Part shown: positions 38,143-57,600 of the stretch, piece by piece
Numbering within the stretch: the first letter of the stretch is position 1
Layout: each line of letters begins with the position of its first letter
DNA from: Eunapius fragilis
Lineage: Eukaryota; Porifera; Demospongiae; Spongillida; Spongillidae
NCBI GenBank assembly: GCA_963681505.1
Contig: OY811993.1
Location: 3,830,489 to 3,894,488, forward strand
Direction: 5' to 3'
DNA: 64,000 nucleotides
Made by a program: the position numbers and the translations under genes
The notes under the pieces: model-generated
Database searches by the model: none
What the model saw: the letters and a program-made list of their open reading frames with translations, nothing else
Told to the model about the DNA's origin: nothing

Positions 38143-38514
38143 CTGAGTACATGGTGAAAGGATACATAATGGATAAATATGAATATGGCATAGGGCTAAA
38201 GATTATAAACATCACTGATTTAATCTCTGCATAACTGCAGTATTTATTAACATTAGCATTCTGCTGTAAGAGGATTATTGAACCATGACATAATGTATTG
38301 CTCTCTCAAGGCAATGATACAATCATGTCTGCTGAATTGATTAACGATAAATATGAAATCGAAAGGAGCTATGAGATCTATTACATAAAATTTGTTCACC
38401 TGTTCCCATATGTGCCTTGTCCTCAGTCCTATAGTTTGTATCAGCCTTAACATTGTTAGCATCCCATAATTCCTCTCTCTCCCCCTCCCCTCCCCCCTTC
38501 CTCCTCTCTCCCAG

Positions 38515-38612
38515 TGCTGTGTCCAGAGGTCACCCCTCTATCAGGAGGCTCTGCAGACAGGAGCAGTGATGCCAACACACTGGGTTATTCTCCTGTGGTC
38601 AAGGCTACACAC
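38515..38612 (+). pseudogene. Broken CCP exon, V-type
   Basis: After a CAG acceptor it reads [20 protein letters not shown], then loses about 10 bases relative to the intact exons at 39,923 and 41,214 and runs into a stop. It is a dead duplicate at the 5' edge of the CCP array. Confidence 0.8.
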
Positions 38613-39183
38613 TAACAGGGCCTTCCCTCTTCTATCTTCTACCCTCTCATCTTTGATCCCTCTGATGTAATGGCTTACATAAATTCTGGCTAATGTCATA
38701 CTTCTCTTATACGAGGTTAACTGAAAGCTTAAACTACTGTAGTGATGGGAGTGAAACTGTAAAAGAATTCAAAATGCATACAGCCCAAGTATATGATATG
38801 TACACCTACCATTCTACAGGATGGGTGAGGGGGTAACTAGGGTCCCCCTAGAAATGGTTTCCTAGCGACATGTAGCAGGCTGGTTCCTCTCTCCTTGTGC
38901 TGCTCCATGTTTGCTCCACGTTTAGAGCCATTTCCAGTCTGCTACTATTACAACGGGGGGGTGGTCTGGGCATTAAGGAATGACTACCTTGTAGTACAGT
39001 GAACCCGTAAGGGCACCTCATATAAGGTCTGGGGACTGTGTAGTTTTGCATTAAAGGTATGAGGCATGACCCCCTCCCAGCCAACCCACACTACCCCTAC
39101 CCTGCCCCCCGTTTTGGAAAACAAAATATTAGTTTCTCAATTTTGATGCTGTTTTTTAATTTCTATCCCTCTCTGCCTTCCAG

Positions 39184-39361
39184 CCAACTGCTCTTCCAGC
39201 TCAGGTGACATCCATGATCCACCTTCGTATGGAGGGGTCAGGGGCTGTTAACACCTCTGTGACCTTCAGCTGTGACCTTGGATATAAGCTCAGTGGTAGT
39301 TCATCTCTCTCCTGTAACCGTGATGTCACCTGGAGTGATGCCCTTCCTAGCTGCATTCAAG
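39184..39361 (+). pseudogene. Frame-broken CCP exon, A-type
   Basis: Very similar to the intact exon 40673-40843 but with a 7-bp insertion near its start (GACATCCATGATCCACC against GATATCCACC). Its length of 178 is therefore not compatible with the phase 1-1 pattern of its neighbours. The later two thirds remain open and intact. Confidence 0.8.
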
Positions 39362-39922
39362 GTGGGGGGGCTGTTGCAAAAATATATTATATGGTGATGG
39401 CCAACTTTAGGATAAAAATGACTAGTGACATTAAAGGAAGAAGACCTCATGATTACTGATGTAGGACCAGTAGCAGTGTGGCTGGGGGGAGGGGGGAGGG
39501 GGGGGGGGGGAACCAGTATTTCTCCACATACTATAATCACCAGTAAACTTAAAAAAATACTGACAAATATACAAACATACGCAAGTTTGACATCACCACT
39601 GCGTAGAACCAATGATCGCATAGCACCAACCAAATCCAGTTGTTAAAGCCAGTTTGCAATATGACATTAACCCAACGTTACATCAATGTTGGGTTGGATT
39701 AGAAGTCTAGTCTACTCCAACGTACTGTAATGTCAAAGTCACCTTGGAGACGTTATCACGATAATACCCTGACATTAATGTTACACTGTGTGTTGTTACG
39801 TTGACATAACGCTGGGCTAATGCTACATTATAAACCTACCTCAACAACAAAATGGTACCAATCCTAACACATACATGGGGCACTAATTAAAATTACACAC
39901 CCTCACCCTCCCTCTCTTCCAG

Positions 39923-46451
<6,529 letters not shown>

Positions 46452-47285
46452 TGTGGACCCGTCACACGCACATGAAGGCCTCCCCCACCCCACCCCCCAA
46501 CCCTGCATTTTATATAGTGTTCTGAACAGTTTTTTGTTCCCTAAGATTAGTAGTACATGTATGTATAGACCTTGTGGACTGTGGGTGCTGTCTCTGTTTC
46601 TGCTATACTTATATTAATGTAATACATACGTATACATATATACTGGAACACTGGGAAAACATTTTAACATCCAGGATGGGTCGTCAGCTTTAGTTTTCTT
46701 TTTTTTTTTTGAACCCATGCCAGCCATTTTTTTGTTACAAGGAGAACCCTAAAATGAATCCCAATCTTCACTTTGATAATAACATCCTGGATGGCTGAGC
46801 TGGGTGTTGAAAGCAATACTTTTCATGATGAAGTGTACGATTCATCCTGGGATTGACCATTGGAACTAAAAAAAAAACCAAGACCAGAGGATGGGACTGG
46901 ATGTTAAAATACACATTGAACCAATGAATAATGAATAATTTGGCCTTAATATTTTTATTATGGCAAGAATGTCCATATGGAGGTGGAAGGGATGTAAATG
47001 AAGGGTACAGGTTTTAATACCTATTTTAATATCAACTTTTTTTTCTTTTACTGTCTTCGAGATGTTATGTAGATGCACTGCTTTATGCGCAGTCTAGGTA
47101 TTGGTGTATATGGGGAGGAGGGAGGGAGGGGAGGGGTGGTCACTTTGTGTGGGAATGTAAGAATTAAATGAGGGAAATATAAACACTAATCTGTACAAAT
47201 TCATTTTATGAAATGCTATGCTTACGTCCTGAACTATTAATGCAAATCAAAATTTAAAAAGCCAAAAGATCAACTGTTCTTTAGT

Positions 47286-47321
<36 letters not shown>

Positions 47322-47323
47322 AA
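46452..47323. other. Convergent intergenic region between CCP gene and RTK-2 kinase
   Basis: Contains the CCP gene 3' flank, a segment (46,915-47,235) homologous to the RTK-1 3' flank, and a CA tract at 47,289-47,319. No gene is seen. Confidence 0.7.
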
Positions 47324-48827
47324 TTAATGAATATATGTCTTCTGGAGGTCTATGTACATGTTCTCTCCTGCCTCCAGAGGTGCACCAAGGGTCCCTGCTT
47401 GGGGGTGGGTGAGGCGGGCTTCATCTTTAATCTTAAGCACAAGCTCAGTGGACTGGCTCAGAGACAGGCAAAGCTCCCGAAAAGTTGACCGGGAATGTGT
47501 TTCAGGGTTCCTGTGTGACCACCACACATTTGCCCAGCCAGCATTTAATTAACTAGCAAATTTGAATGAGTGGTTTAACTGTACATGTAGTGTGCAGCAT
47601 GTACTAATGCAATGATGTGTACAGCATACAGTTATGCAGAGTTATGCATGTGACACTGAATACTACATTCTGTCATGCAGTGGCATGCATGAACCCATCC
47701 CACATACCAGCATTGGATCATCAACTGGTAGACCAGAAGTGGACATCCTGGGGGAGGAGGGAGTCTGTACCCTGAATCAATCTTTTTAACCACCTTATAT
47801 GGAACAAGCACTTTTAGATATTGATGAATCAAATGGATCGATTTATTTACCTCTGAGTTACCAAGTCCTTCAAAAGGCTTGGTCCCCATACTCCATATCT
47901 CGTACAGCAGACATCCATAGCTCCACACATCACTGGCAGTGGAGTACTTCTTGAAGTGGATAGCCTCAGGGGCTGTCCACTTGACTGGAATCATTCCTCC
48001 ATGGGAAACATAGTATGTGTCATCAGCCAGGTCACGTGAAAGTCCAAAGTCAGCAATCTATGGGTTAAAATTTACAATCAACCATTTCTACTATGAAGGA
48101 TACCTTGCATATGCAGTCCTGTGTAACAAGTATGTTCCTTGCAGCAAGGTCACGATGGACAAAGGACTTATTAGAGAAATACTTCATCCCAGCAGCTGTC
48201 TGCTTGGAGTATGTTAGCAAGCTTGAGTACAGGTCTTGGTGGACCAGCTGACCAGGGCTGAACATTCAATAGTTAATTAATTCATAATGATGCTTGTATG
48301 TGGCAAACATACTCTGGCTTCAAAGTATTCAGATGTGTCCTCAGGTCATTTTTATGTGCCAGTTCAATTACCAGCATGACCTGTGGATTATGATAATGTA
48401 CTAGTATGTTCACATAATAAGATCACCTACTGGTTCCCCATCAGTGACAATACCATAGAGCTGAATAACATTAGGATGTCTGAACTGGGCCATGATGGCT
48501 GCCTCCTGTAGAAACTTGACCTTTGCATCTGGCTGGGTTACTGTTGAGTTGAGTGTCTTGACAGCAACCTCACACCTTCCTTTGGATCCATTCCATATTC
48601 CTATTTGGACCCCACCAAACTGACCACTTCCAAGCATCTTGGTTGTGCTATCCATGAATGGGTGATACATGTAAATAATGATTTGCTATGGATGTGAGGG
48701 TCTATAATACGTTTCCATACATGATGCAATGTCGTGGAATCTTCTTTATTCTTTGGTTCTCCAGTTGAATATACAGATCTTCCTCATGTGATGCAGGCAT
48801 GTAGTATGGGTTCTCATCTTCTGTCAT
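47324..48827 (-). CDS. RTK-2 kinase half, intact catalytic domain without receptor link
   Basis: Seven exons match RTK-1 in length and phase: 48721-48827 (from ATG), 48431-48647, 48313-48380, 48104-48257, 47851-48057, 47708-47793, 47324-47510. Together they encode 341 aa from [13 protein letters not shown] to the tail [34 protein letters not shown] and APE are all present. In RTK-1 the first of these exons starts eight codons earlier; here that part and its acceptor are replaced by unrelated sequence with an in-frame TGA just before the ATG. The exon therefore cannot be joined in frame to the juxtamembrane exon at 53,104. It may be translated from its own ATG as a soluble kinase, or be decaying; the lack of stops argues that any break is recent. 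Confidence 0.75.
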
Positions 48828-49103
48828 CGATCAGGATTAACCTAAAACCAGGGTTGGGCATGCAATATGTTTGCATGAGCTATACTTATTCAGACGATGT
48901 GTATTATCCAGGGTGTGCAAAGGTGCTTTGTAGCAGTACAAGTAAGACATATACCGGTATTTTAACACCGGTTCCGTGAGAATCGAATGTTTTTTTGGGC
49001 TATTTTGTCGAACTCTAGTTCTAGGAAATTACCGGTAGTCGGACGACGTTTTTTAGTCACAAAAGCATAAGGACCTAGTAGTGAAACTCTCTGCATGAGG
49101 GTT

Positions 49104-50385
49104 CAGGCCCGTAGGCTGGGGGGGTTCCCTGGGTTCCCGGGAACCCCCCCGCCTGTCATGGATTAGTTCCGGCCACCCCATGCACTCCAAGATTAATTTT
49201 TATCATCCACTTTAACTAATTTAACGCCTAGGGGTATTGAGAAATATATTTGTTGTTCTTATAATTTTATTTGCATATCGTCTGTTGAACGGTTTCACCA
49301 AAATATACACAGGGGAAAAAATCACGTTCCGGACCTTGAGTTTTACCCTATCCACCTTGGGATCTGTTCCATCAAATGTATTTAAAATGCCTAAGTCAAC
49401 AGTGAATACATTTGATGGACAAGGTTGATAGGATAAAACCCAAGGTCCGGAACACGATTTTTTTCCCCCTGTGATATATGCGCATTTGCCTCTATTGCTA
49501 CGTTGGCTTAACTAGCACTGCTCATGCACTGCTGCTTACTCCGTTGTTTTTGATATAAAACGGCCGGAACAGAGGGAAAGAGAATGCAATTGATCTGCTA
49601 AATTGTGCAAATAAAGTCTTTTGACAGCTTTTTCAAGAAACGGAAAATGGCTGAAAACTGTACCAAAAGTGCAGCGACTTTCACTTTGCCAGAAGGCGAA
49701 GCTACATACTCCAATAGTAGTTTGCAACTGCCCGATGACTATCAAATGTCACTCAAACTCCAAGTGAAGTCAGTAGTAGATGTAGATGTAGATAGTGAAT
49801 GCCTTCAAAATAGATAATTATGTCCAAGCGGAGTCACACTTCCTTCAAAGCACTGCAAATGACATTGGAAAGCTCGTAAATGACCATTTATCTCCCAGTG
49901 AAGTTACACAAGCTATAGGGCGACTATATATCAGGAGAGAATGGTCTTATGCGTCACTTTTTGGTCCTATATCTACGTCCAGCGATTTGGAGCCAGAAAA
50001 CGATTGTCTGAAGCAAGCTGAATGGGAGATCAAAGCATTGCATGTCGAGCTCTGCCCAGATAAGACCCATGCATACTAAAGAAAAGTACATATATTATTT
50101 ATGACTGAATTGCAAACTTCATATTGCATGTGCCTATAAGCTAGATCGTGATTCTTCATACATGGGTCTTCCGGCTATAGAGATACAATAATTGCACATA
50201 ATCTCTTCCTTCGTATCAGTATCGGCTGCGTAAACAAAGTGCATCCACCGCTGGTGTGTCCTGTGTGAGAGTGGGGGGAGGGGTTGTCTGTGGGATTCAG
50301 TGATTCAGGTGGTAATATGTATAATAATAGTTCCAGGTTTAATGATTAAGGAACCCCCCCAGTTTAAAACCAGCCTACGGGCCTG
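49104..50385. mobile_element. hAT-like element, 1.28 kb, nested
   Basis: Ends CAGGCCCGTAGGCTGG and CCAGCCTACGGGCCTG; GGGTT on both sides. Inside, an open frame at 49,605-49,817 begins with KSFDSFFKKRKM, which resembles the N-terminus of TTF-type hAT transposases. A second frame at 49,795-50,079 follows. The catalytic region is missing, so it is non-autonomous or truncated. Confidence 0.7.
49308..49473. mobile_element. 166-bp foldback MITE nested in hAT element
   Basis: CACAGGGGAAAAAATCACG at the left and its near-complement at the right, with arms continuing through TTCCGGACCTTG and ATCAAATGTATT. ATATA occurs on both flanks. Confidence 0.8.
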
Positions 50386-50463
50386 GGGTTTGCGCTATTT
50401 CTAGCGTCGTATATACTTCCTGTCGTAACCAGCATCGTTTTTAGTCAAACGGTTGGAAGCTTA

Positions 50464-50703
50464 GGGGGCGTCTCCAAACTATTTAACGTCATTGTGACGT
50501 TTCATTATTACCCCCCCCACCCCCCCCCCCCCCCCCCTGATAACGTCATTGATATCGTAGGGAGTCCGGACGCCATTTTTTTGGCCAGCACATCGGAAAA
50601 CGTCACGAGCCTGAACCCCCCCCCCTCCCCCCCCCTCCCCCCCCCCCCCCCCCCCAACGTCAAAATGGCGTTAACTTTTCCAAAATAGTTTGGAGACGCC
50701 CCC
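50464..50703. mobile_element. PIF/Harbinger-type MITE
   Basis: GGGGGCGTCTCCAAACTATT at the left and its inverse at the right; TTA duplicated at 50,461-50,463 and 50,704-50,706. A TWA target duplication with G-rich termini is typical of PIF/Harbinger. The interior is C-rich homopolymer. Confidence 0.8.
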
Positions 50704-51344
50704 TTAATTCACAGATTAAACAGAGATAATATATAATTATCTCTGGATTAAAGTACACTTTTTTTCTGAAGCCTTTTCTAACATAGAAAGCGGTCCCAAT
50801 ATGCTTACCTTTGTAAGATGTGTCGGTTTTGTACATATTTAGACCGTCTAACTGTATACGAGCGCTGAAACCAGCACTTCTTATTATGTCGATCTTTGTG
50901 GCCGAGTTCCCAGACCGATGTACTATTCCGCGGGTGTCGAATATAAGTCTTATGCGTGCGCTATTTTCCATTTGTATACAGTCATATATAGTAGAGTTCA
51001 TAGTACACATCAGAACATATATATATCATCACTGCTGCTAAACAGAAGCTGCTTGCCATGTGCTCTGTCTGTTACTCGCTCTGGCTTATTTCCCGTCTTT
51101 TCGATGTAGTGGTGGCTGCAGAGATATACCTCCAGTTCCACTTGGAGAGATCTTTTTCCATATCCAAATGCTCAAAGCTTATCCTTGCCTTCCAGTGCTC
51201 CCTTCAACACTTGATGCTATACCCTCATGCAGATTTCCTATACACACTGCTGGCAGTGGAACATTACTCAAATCTGATTATGGCTTGCTGTCATATGACT
51301 TTGAATATTATTGGCAGGACAGCAAGTCATGGCCATGTGCTTGG

Positions 51345-51720
51345 CCATGTGTAGCCATATGACAGCAAGCCACAGCCATGTGCAGTCACCTGACAGCAAG
51401 CTACAGCCATGTGCAGTCACATGACGGCCATGTGCAGTCATATAGCTACAGCCATGTGCAGTCATATGACAGCAAGCTACAGCCATTGGCAGTAATATGA
51501 CAGCAAGCCACAGGCATGTGCAGTCATATGACAGCAAGCCACAGCCATTGGCAGTAATATGACAGCAAGCCACAGGCATGTGCAGTCATATGACAGCAAG
51601 CTTCAGTCATGTGCAGTCATATAACAGCAAGCTACAGCCACTTGCAGCCATATGACAGCAAACCACGTGCATGTGCACTGCAGCAGTCATATGAAAGCAA
51701 GCCACAGCCATGTCTGACCT
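51345..51720. repeat. CATATGACAGCAAGCCACAG minisatellite
   Basis: Irregular units of about 30-36 bp built from CCATGTGCAGTCATATGACA and GCAAGC(C/T)ACAG. Cys/His-rich open frames across it are periodic artefacts. Confidence 0.88.
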
Positions 51721-52412
51721 TCAAAATGTGTGCCTGAGATTCCAACTTCATGTCTATCTGGGTTATGCCCGATCTACACATTCGGGATTTTACCGATCTG
51801 GTGATGGTTCAGAATTAGACAAAGCTATTGCCTTGCTTGGCTGACCACGCTTACTTGGATGCCACATGCAGCACTTTACTTGCTACACGCTGGCTTCTGA
51901 GTTTATTTTGCGCATGCGCAAAATAATCAATGTAAGTCTGGGTACGAGTTTTTGTACCAAACAGAGCGTAAACTATCGGAAGTCTCGCTAGAGAGACTTC
52001 CATATAGGTTTTGACCCCGACTATGAATTTAATTAAAATCCCGCGACCCTACCGTAGCTTCGCTCCCGACGATCGGATCGTCTAACTTGTTGCGGCAATA
52101 GATCTAGAAGTCAAAACTGAGTAGTTTCGTTTTTGTTTCACGTCGTAGAACCGCGTGGTTGTCGAGAACGAAAAATGCTGCTATCCTCGTTCCCCTTCCA
52201 AAAATAATGGGCGGGTCGTCTTCTTCTTCTTGAGAACTCATAACTCGGGACAGGAACCCTTTTAAGCAATGAAAATTGCACCAATAGCTTTAGAATTTGC
52301 TGGAGGACTCGCTTTTAGGCTTTGATACACAAAAGCCTAAATGCCTATATACGGTCTTATCAAGTCTAATTTAGCAAAAGCACCTATTTGGGTGTTAAAA
52401 AAAAGTAAGGAA

Positions 52413-52707
52413 ACAAGTAAATAAAAACTTTCTCTCTGAAAACGTTGGTGGGATATAGGTTTTTGCAGGCAAGTAATATACTGGTGTAAAAAGCAAGGAA
52501 ACAAGTTTTATCCGTAGGGAGAATGTAATAGTCCTATATTTAGCACAGAAACAGCAAATGCCTTAGTCGAAGTGAGCTAAATATAGGACTATTACATTTT
52601 CCCTTCGGATAAATCTTGTTTCCTTGCTTTCTACACCAGTATATTATTTGCCTGCAAAAACCTATATCCCACCAACTTTCTCAGAGAGAATGTTTTTATT
52701 TACTTGT
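52413..52707. mobile_element. Family 1 foldback MITE
   Basis: ACAAGTAAATAAAAACTTTC at the left and TTTTTATTTACTTGT at the right, with arms meeting around CCTATATTTAGCAC. The arms are well matched, so this is among the younger copies. Confidence 0.9.
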
Positions 52708-53103
52708 GGCAAATATGCTAGCTATGAACATGCTATTCACTTGGCCTTTATTTGGTATCTAGAAGAATCTAAAAATACCATCAGATTTTGTTGAAATGCG
52801 ATAGGGAAAAAAGTGTACCGATCAGCTTTCGAACATCAAAAAACGGGAGTTTCACCCGATACAAGTATGTTGGTGTATATGCCACAAAGCTAAAATTTAT
52901 ACCAAATGGCTCATCGAGATTTGGCCTATCAGAAAATATGCTTTCTAAAGCAAAAAAAAGCTTTTCCGACTAATTTTCCAAAAGGTCGGTCGATAAAAAA
53001 TATTCGATTCTCACGAAAGCGGTGTTAAGCACTTGGTATAGGGATATCAGTTGTAACACTTATTGTCTTGTGTTTATGCATATTGTATATTTAACATATT
53101 CAC

Positions 53104-56021
53104 CTGTACATGAGAAGTAGTGTACATGTTATCCCCATTGCTTGGGACCTCATATGTAATGGGCTGTGAAGAGATTCAGACTTTGTAAAGTTCTTTGCAC
53201 TATTGCTGTGAAATCTAAAATTAATGTAAAGTCTTTAGTTGAGAATGTGTATGAAGTTGCATAATTCTCACCTGCTGTGCACCAACACTATGTGCACCAG
53301 ACCTTTCTGGAATCTCATATGCAGCCTGAGCCTCACGTGAAGTGTGGGTGAATTCATTATCTCTTACAGGTTCATAAATGGCAGAGGTACCAACATTGTT
53401 ACTTCCAATGGTAACATTGGTAGTGGTGGGGGAGTACATCACATTGTCTGCACAAAGAGAAAAAATGTTTTTATTATCTTTATTTATCATACTGTAAAGT
53501 AGTGTTAATTATTTTGAGGTACTTATGTTCTTTGATGTACCTATAGCTGAGTCTTGGCCTGTGGATATTCTTAGTTTACTTGCATATCTCCTTCTCCATA
53601 GCACAATGCCAATAGTTGTAGCTGTGGTCACTGCTATGGCCATGATGACAACAATGATGACACTAGCAACAGTTGCTGGAGATGATTGTTCTTGTGCTAA
53701 GAGGTTTGACATGATGCAACCTATCATACCAGTGATTCTGAAAAATACACACATACGTAATACAGAGGACACAACTGATTGTTGGACTGCTGGAACATTG
53801 TTTGTCACTAAACGCCATTCTGTCTGACATTGTAAAATAATATATCATAATGAAGGTATGAGATGTTCTTGCAAATATACCTGTATGGTTAATGACCAAG
53901 AAAATATTTTTGGAAAGTTTTTATACACTAATTGCATTCCAAATATATAATTGATTGCACTGAATTAAAGATGTAGAGGGGGGAGAAGCGGGGACATTTT
54001 GGGATACGAAGAACGTATTAATGCAAACATATCAGAACCAACAATTGTGCTATTAAACAAGCTTTATCTAACGTGGCATAGGAACTATTCATAATACATG
54101 TGGACATGTGCATCTCATGAAGTAAAGGTGTTCTGAGGGGTATTGCCTCATGTAAGCTATATTGTGGGTGTGGCATATAGTGGCATTGTGAAGATGTGCA
54201 CCACATCGTACCCATAGCAATATTGGAGAAGTTGGCTCCAGCAACAGTAACACTATTAGAGGTGGAGATATCTGGATCAGGTGTGGTAGTAGCTGCAAAA
54301 GAACAAGAGATGGCATTGGGAAAATGTGTACAATAACTTACCCATTACAATATTGGATGAGGTAGCTCCACCAACAGTAGACAGAGGACCAGAGGTGGAG
54401 ATATCTGGAGCAGGTGTTGTAGTAGCTGCAAAAGTACAAGAGATGGCATTGAGGAAATATGTACAATAACGTACCCATTACAATATTAGATGAGGTGGCT
54501 TTAGCAACAGTAGACAGAGGACCAGAGGTGGAGATATCTGGAGCAGGTGTTGTAGTAGCTGCATAAGTACAAGAGATGGCATTGGGGAAATGTGCACAAA
54601 AACTTACCCATTGGAGAGCACCAACAGCAGGCAGAGGACCAGAGGTGGACATACCTGGAGCAGGTGTGATAGTAGCTGCCAAAGTACAAGAGATGGTATT
54701 GGGGAAATGTGCACAATAACAATAATAATATTGCTCCATCATCACACCAAAGTAATAAAATTATAGCATACCAACAGTTTTACTTACTGAATTAAGAGAT
54801 TAAAATCTCAATGAATGGCTTCCATTTTAGCAGCAATTTATATAATCTGTTTTAATAACAAATATCCTTTCAAGTTAAACGAACTCTAATAATAAATCTA
54901 ACATGAACCAAGTGGTGGCTAGGTCTAGACACTTCCTCTGACTCTCCCTGTGCTGGGGATGATGCCTTGCCACCAGACATAAGGAACCCAAGGCCAAGGT
55001 GGTTGCTGGACTATATAGTCACTTCAACATGACTCTGGTTTGGTGCATAGCCACATGAGGCTTTCTCTTGATGCTGCATAACTATTTGTGATTTCAATTA
55101 TTACCTAATGAAAGTTATATATGTGTATCAATCCATTGTATCTAAAAAACATGAAGAAACCAGTGTTGTACATGTATGTGGTAGAATAGGTAATAAGTAT
55201 TTTGGGACAAGTGATAAAAACTGTCTCTACGACAAAGTTGGTGGTATATAGGAATGAAAGGCTATAAAAAGAGGTTAACTGACTGGGAAGCTAGGAAAGC
55301 TATATTAGCATGTGCACGTCATTTATTTACATCGTGTGCTAATATGGTTCATTTCATTTTTCCTTCCCAGTCAGTAAATCTTGTTCCTTACACCATTACA
55401 ACCTTTCATTCCTATATACCATCAACTTTCTCATACAATTTAGATACTGTTTTCATCAATTGTTTCATTTTTTTTTTGGAATTCTTATGTTTCAGTTTAT
55501 TTTAAATTACACTAAATTTTTGTACCATGAAATCATAAAAGAAATGGTATATCAGGAAAGTAATTTTTTTATCAATGTGATAAGAATGTCATCATGCCAC
55601 ACTAGTTGGGTATAACCATACAGTTGTGAGTGAGGACAGGTGGTCATTACATCAACATAGTGCTAATGTGGGAATAATCGAAGAGACTTACTAATGCAAT
55701 TTAACCCATCTGATTGCCACTTTGAGAGTAAAAACTTTGGTCAGCCATAGTGGGTGGATTGGTTACATTCAAGTTATATCCAAATGTACCACATGACGCA
55801 CTCCAGTGACCTGCAATTGGAGAGATAGCATTTAAAAAGAGCACGATGTAATGAAACCAAGACCTGCACAAGGGATCAGTGCATCAAGGAGATGTAGGGT
55901 CAGCATGGTCATGTGGTTGTATTAATAAATGGGTGCTCGCAATGCACAAATTGTCTCCACCTTTAACAAATGTACATAGAAGAACCAGAACTCCAAGTTG
56001 AACATGGCTGGATGCATTCAT
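53104..56021 (-). CDS. RTK-2 receptor half (signal peptide, short ectodomain, stalk, TM, juxtamembrane)
   Basis: Exons in phase with the paralogues: 55961-56021 (MNASSHVQLGVLVLLCTFVK), 55706-55810, 54475-54558, 54342-54425, 54212-54292, 53541-53696, 53272-53447, 53104-53163; 269 codons without a stop. The ectodomain exon keeps only 34 codons (HWSASCGTFGYNL..) and ends at a weak GTTAAA donor; the rest of it and the EGF exon were lost in a deletion of about 560 bp relative to RTK-3. A stalk exon at 54608-54675 has a 16-bp deletion that breaks phase and would have to be skipped. Membrane helix ASVIIVVIMAIAVTTATTIG. The juxtamembrane part holds YEPV, YEIP and YEVP. Read-through past the last exon would stop after nine codons, leaving a kinase-less receptor. 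Confidence 0.7.
55207..55449. mobile_element. Family 1 MITE in RTK-2, shared with RTK-3
   Basis: ACAAGTGATAAAAACTGTC at the left, arms through GTTGGTGGTATATAGGAATG and its inverse. A homologous copy lies in the corresponding intron of RTK-3 (59,819-60,050), so it inserted before those genes duplicated. Confidence 0.8.
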
Positions 56022-57600
56022 CCTAAAGTAAGAACATCATTGAACATTACATATTTTATTTTGGTACTAAGTACTAATTTAGACCAAAGGATTACACAAT
56101 ATTGGTAAACATATATTCTCTGTGGACTATGATGAATATGGACATATTAAACCTATATGTAGACAGTGGTATGAAATTTTGTATTATTGTCATAATTACT
56201 TATAATGATGCTTAACATGTCTTGATATAGGTGGGTGTTGCTTTTCTAATTCCTATGTTAATTGCTTAGGTTATTTTAGAACAATCGACTTGAACACTTG
56301 CACACTACACAATAATTGCAATGATATGGGCCATGACCGAAAGAGATTATCATGCTTACTGAATACACTTACAGTTCAAAATAAAACTCATTAATTCTTG
56401 GTACCAACAATAAATTAAAATGGTCGATAAGTTTATTGCCACATTCAAGCTATAGCTGAGGTTTATTATTATTACCTAAGCTAAGCCAAATCTGCCTGCC
56501 ATTTGTGTCCACAAGCATGTGAAATGTTGCTGTCACACATTTACAGCTTATACAAAGTAGACTCCCACGACATTATATCAAACGTATATGGCTGTGTATC
56601 AGCCATACCAAGAAACGATATGGCGTACATGTACATTTTTACATGCAGGTGGCCCTATGTTGGTCCTCATAAACAGAACGCATGACGTGTGGCATGGGCT
56701 CAAGTAGACTATTGCATTTGTCGGCGTGGAAATTGAGGTCAATACTAAGAGTGTGATATAGCCTGTGGCTTGTCGGTTCCGCCATAGCTAGACCCAAATG
56801 AGGATGCGGACAGTGCTCCCTCGTAATGACCCTTACCACTCGCCCGAAATCCTTGATCCCCCCGCTGTTAGATATTAACCGACTAAATTAACTTTGTACA
56901 ATTCAAAACGTATGGGTTTATAAATTACCTGCTCACTGCTCGTCGGTCAAATCACGGCCCAATCCCAGCGTTGCCACATGTAATATTAAAGTAAACGGTT
57001 TTGATTAATCGATGAATATTTATTTGTTTTGTTCTTTGAGACTAGTGTTGTGTATGTATTTCACTATTTTATTATTTTAACTATCTCTTGCAGTTGGTTT
57101 TAGCCTATAGGCACAAATATAAATTAACTAAAGCCCCAACCTAGCGAGCGCCTTGGTTGTTTTTGACTGATTGCCACAACAGGGGGCCAGGCAGGAGTAT
57201 CCCATGGGTGAATAGGGGAGCACCTTGTTCCCTTCCTTTTTACACCACCATTGCCTCCAGTTCCTATATCCCACCAACTTTCTCGTTAGAGAATGTTTTC
57301 TTTACTTGTAAACATTAATATTTCATTTCATTACCATTTATGAAGTATAATAAATTTCTTCATCTAGACAAGTTGGCAATGGTCTGAGGTGTTAGCCTTA
57401 ACATATACTGCCACTCTGATGCACCAGTATGCTAGTGCCCTGCTAGACAACATAGAGATACGTGAAGACAAATGTAGGGAAAATGAGCACACTGTATTAT
57501 TATTGTTACAATATGATTGAGAATTAAATTTGAGTTTAAATGCACACCATTTTTTTCATTTGGAGGTACACATGAATCTCGTACATGTGTTCCATGGGCT
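56022..57600. other. Intergenic region between RTK-2 and RTK-3
   Basis: No gene is seen. The right half of a family 1 MITE lies at 57,221-57,318 (CCTATATCCCACCAACTTTC, then TTTACTTGT). Just downstream of the RTK-3 stop, 57,545-57,600 continues the 45-bp tail repeat in another frame. Confidence 0.6.

Larger units (their letters stand above)
48966..53024. mobile_element. 4.06-kb TTAA-flanked TIR element splitting RTK-2
   Basis: Ends are CACCGGTTCCGTGAGAATCG (left) and the inverse of CACCGCTTTCGTGAGAATCG (right), with TTAA on both sides (48,962-48,965 and 53,025-53,028), the piggyBac-type target. No piggyBac transposase was recognised. It contains a hAT-like element, a foldback MITE, a Harbinger-type MITE, a minisatellite and a family 1 MITE. 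The corresponding intron of RTK-1 is only 1.2 kb. Confidence 0.75.

Noticed and set aside
51345-51720. Regular repeats suggesting a CRISPR-like array
   Set aside because: Units are irregular in length and share sequence throughout with no unique spacers; an animal minisatellite.
54338-54745. 135-codon continuous frame across the RTK-2 stalk region
   Set aside because: It reads through introns with clear GT..AG ends; the exons inside are the real units.
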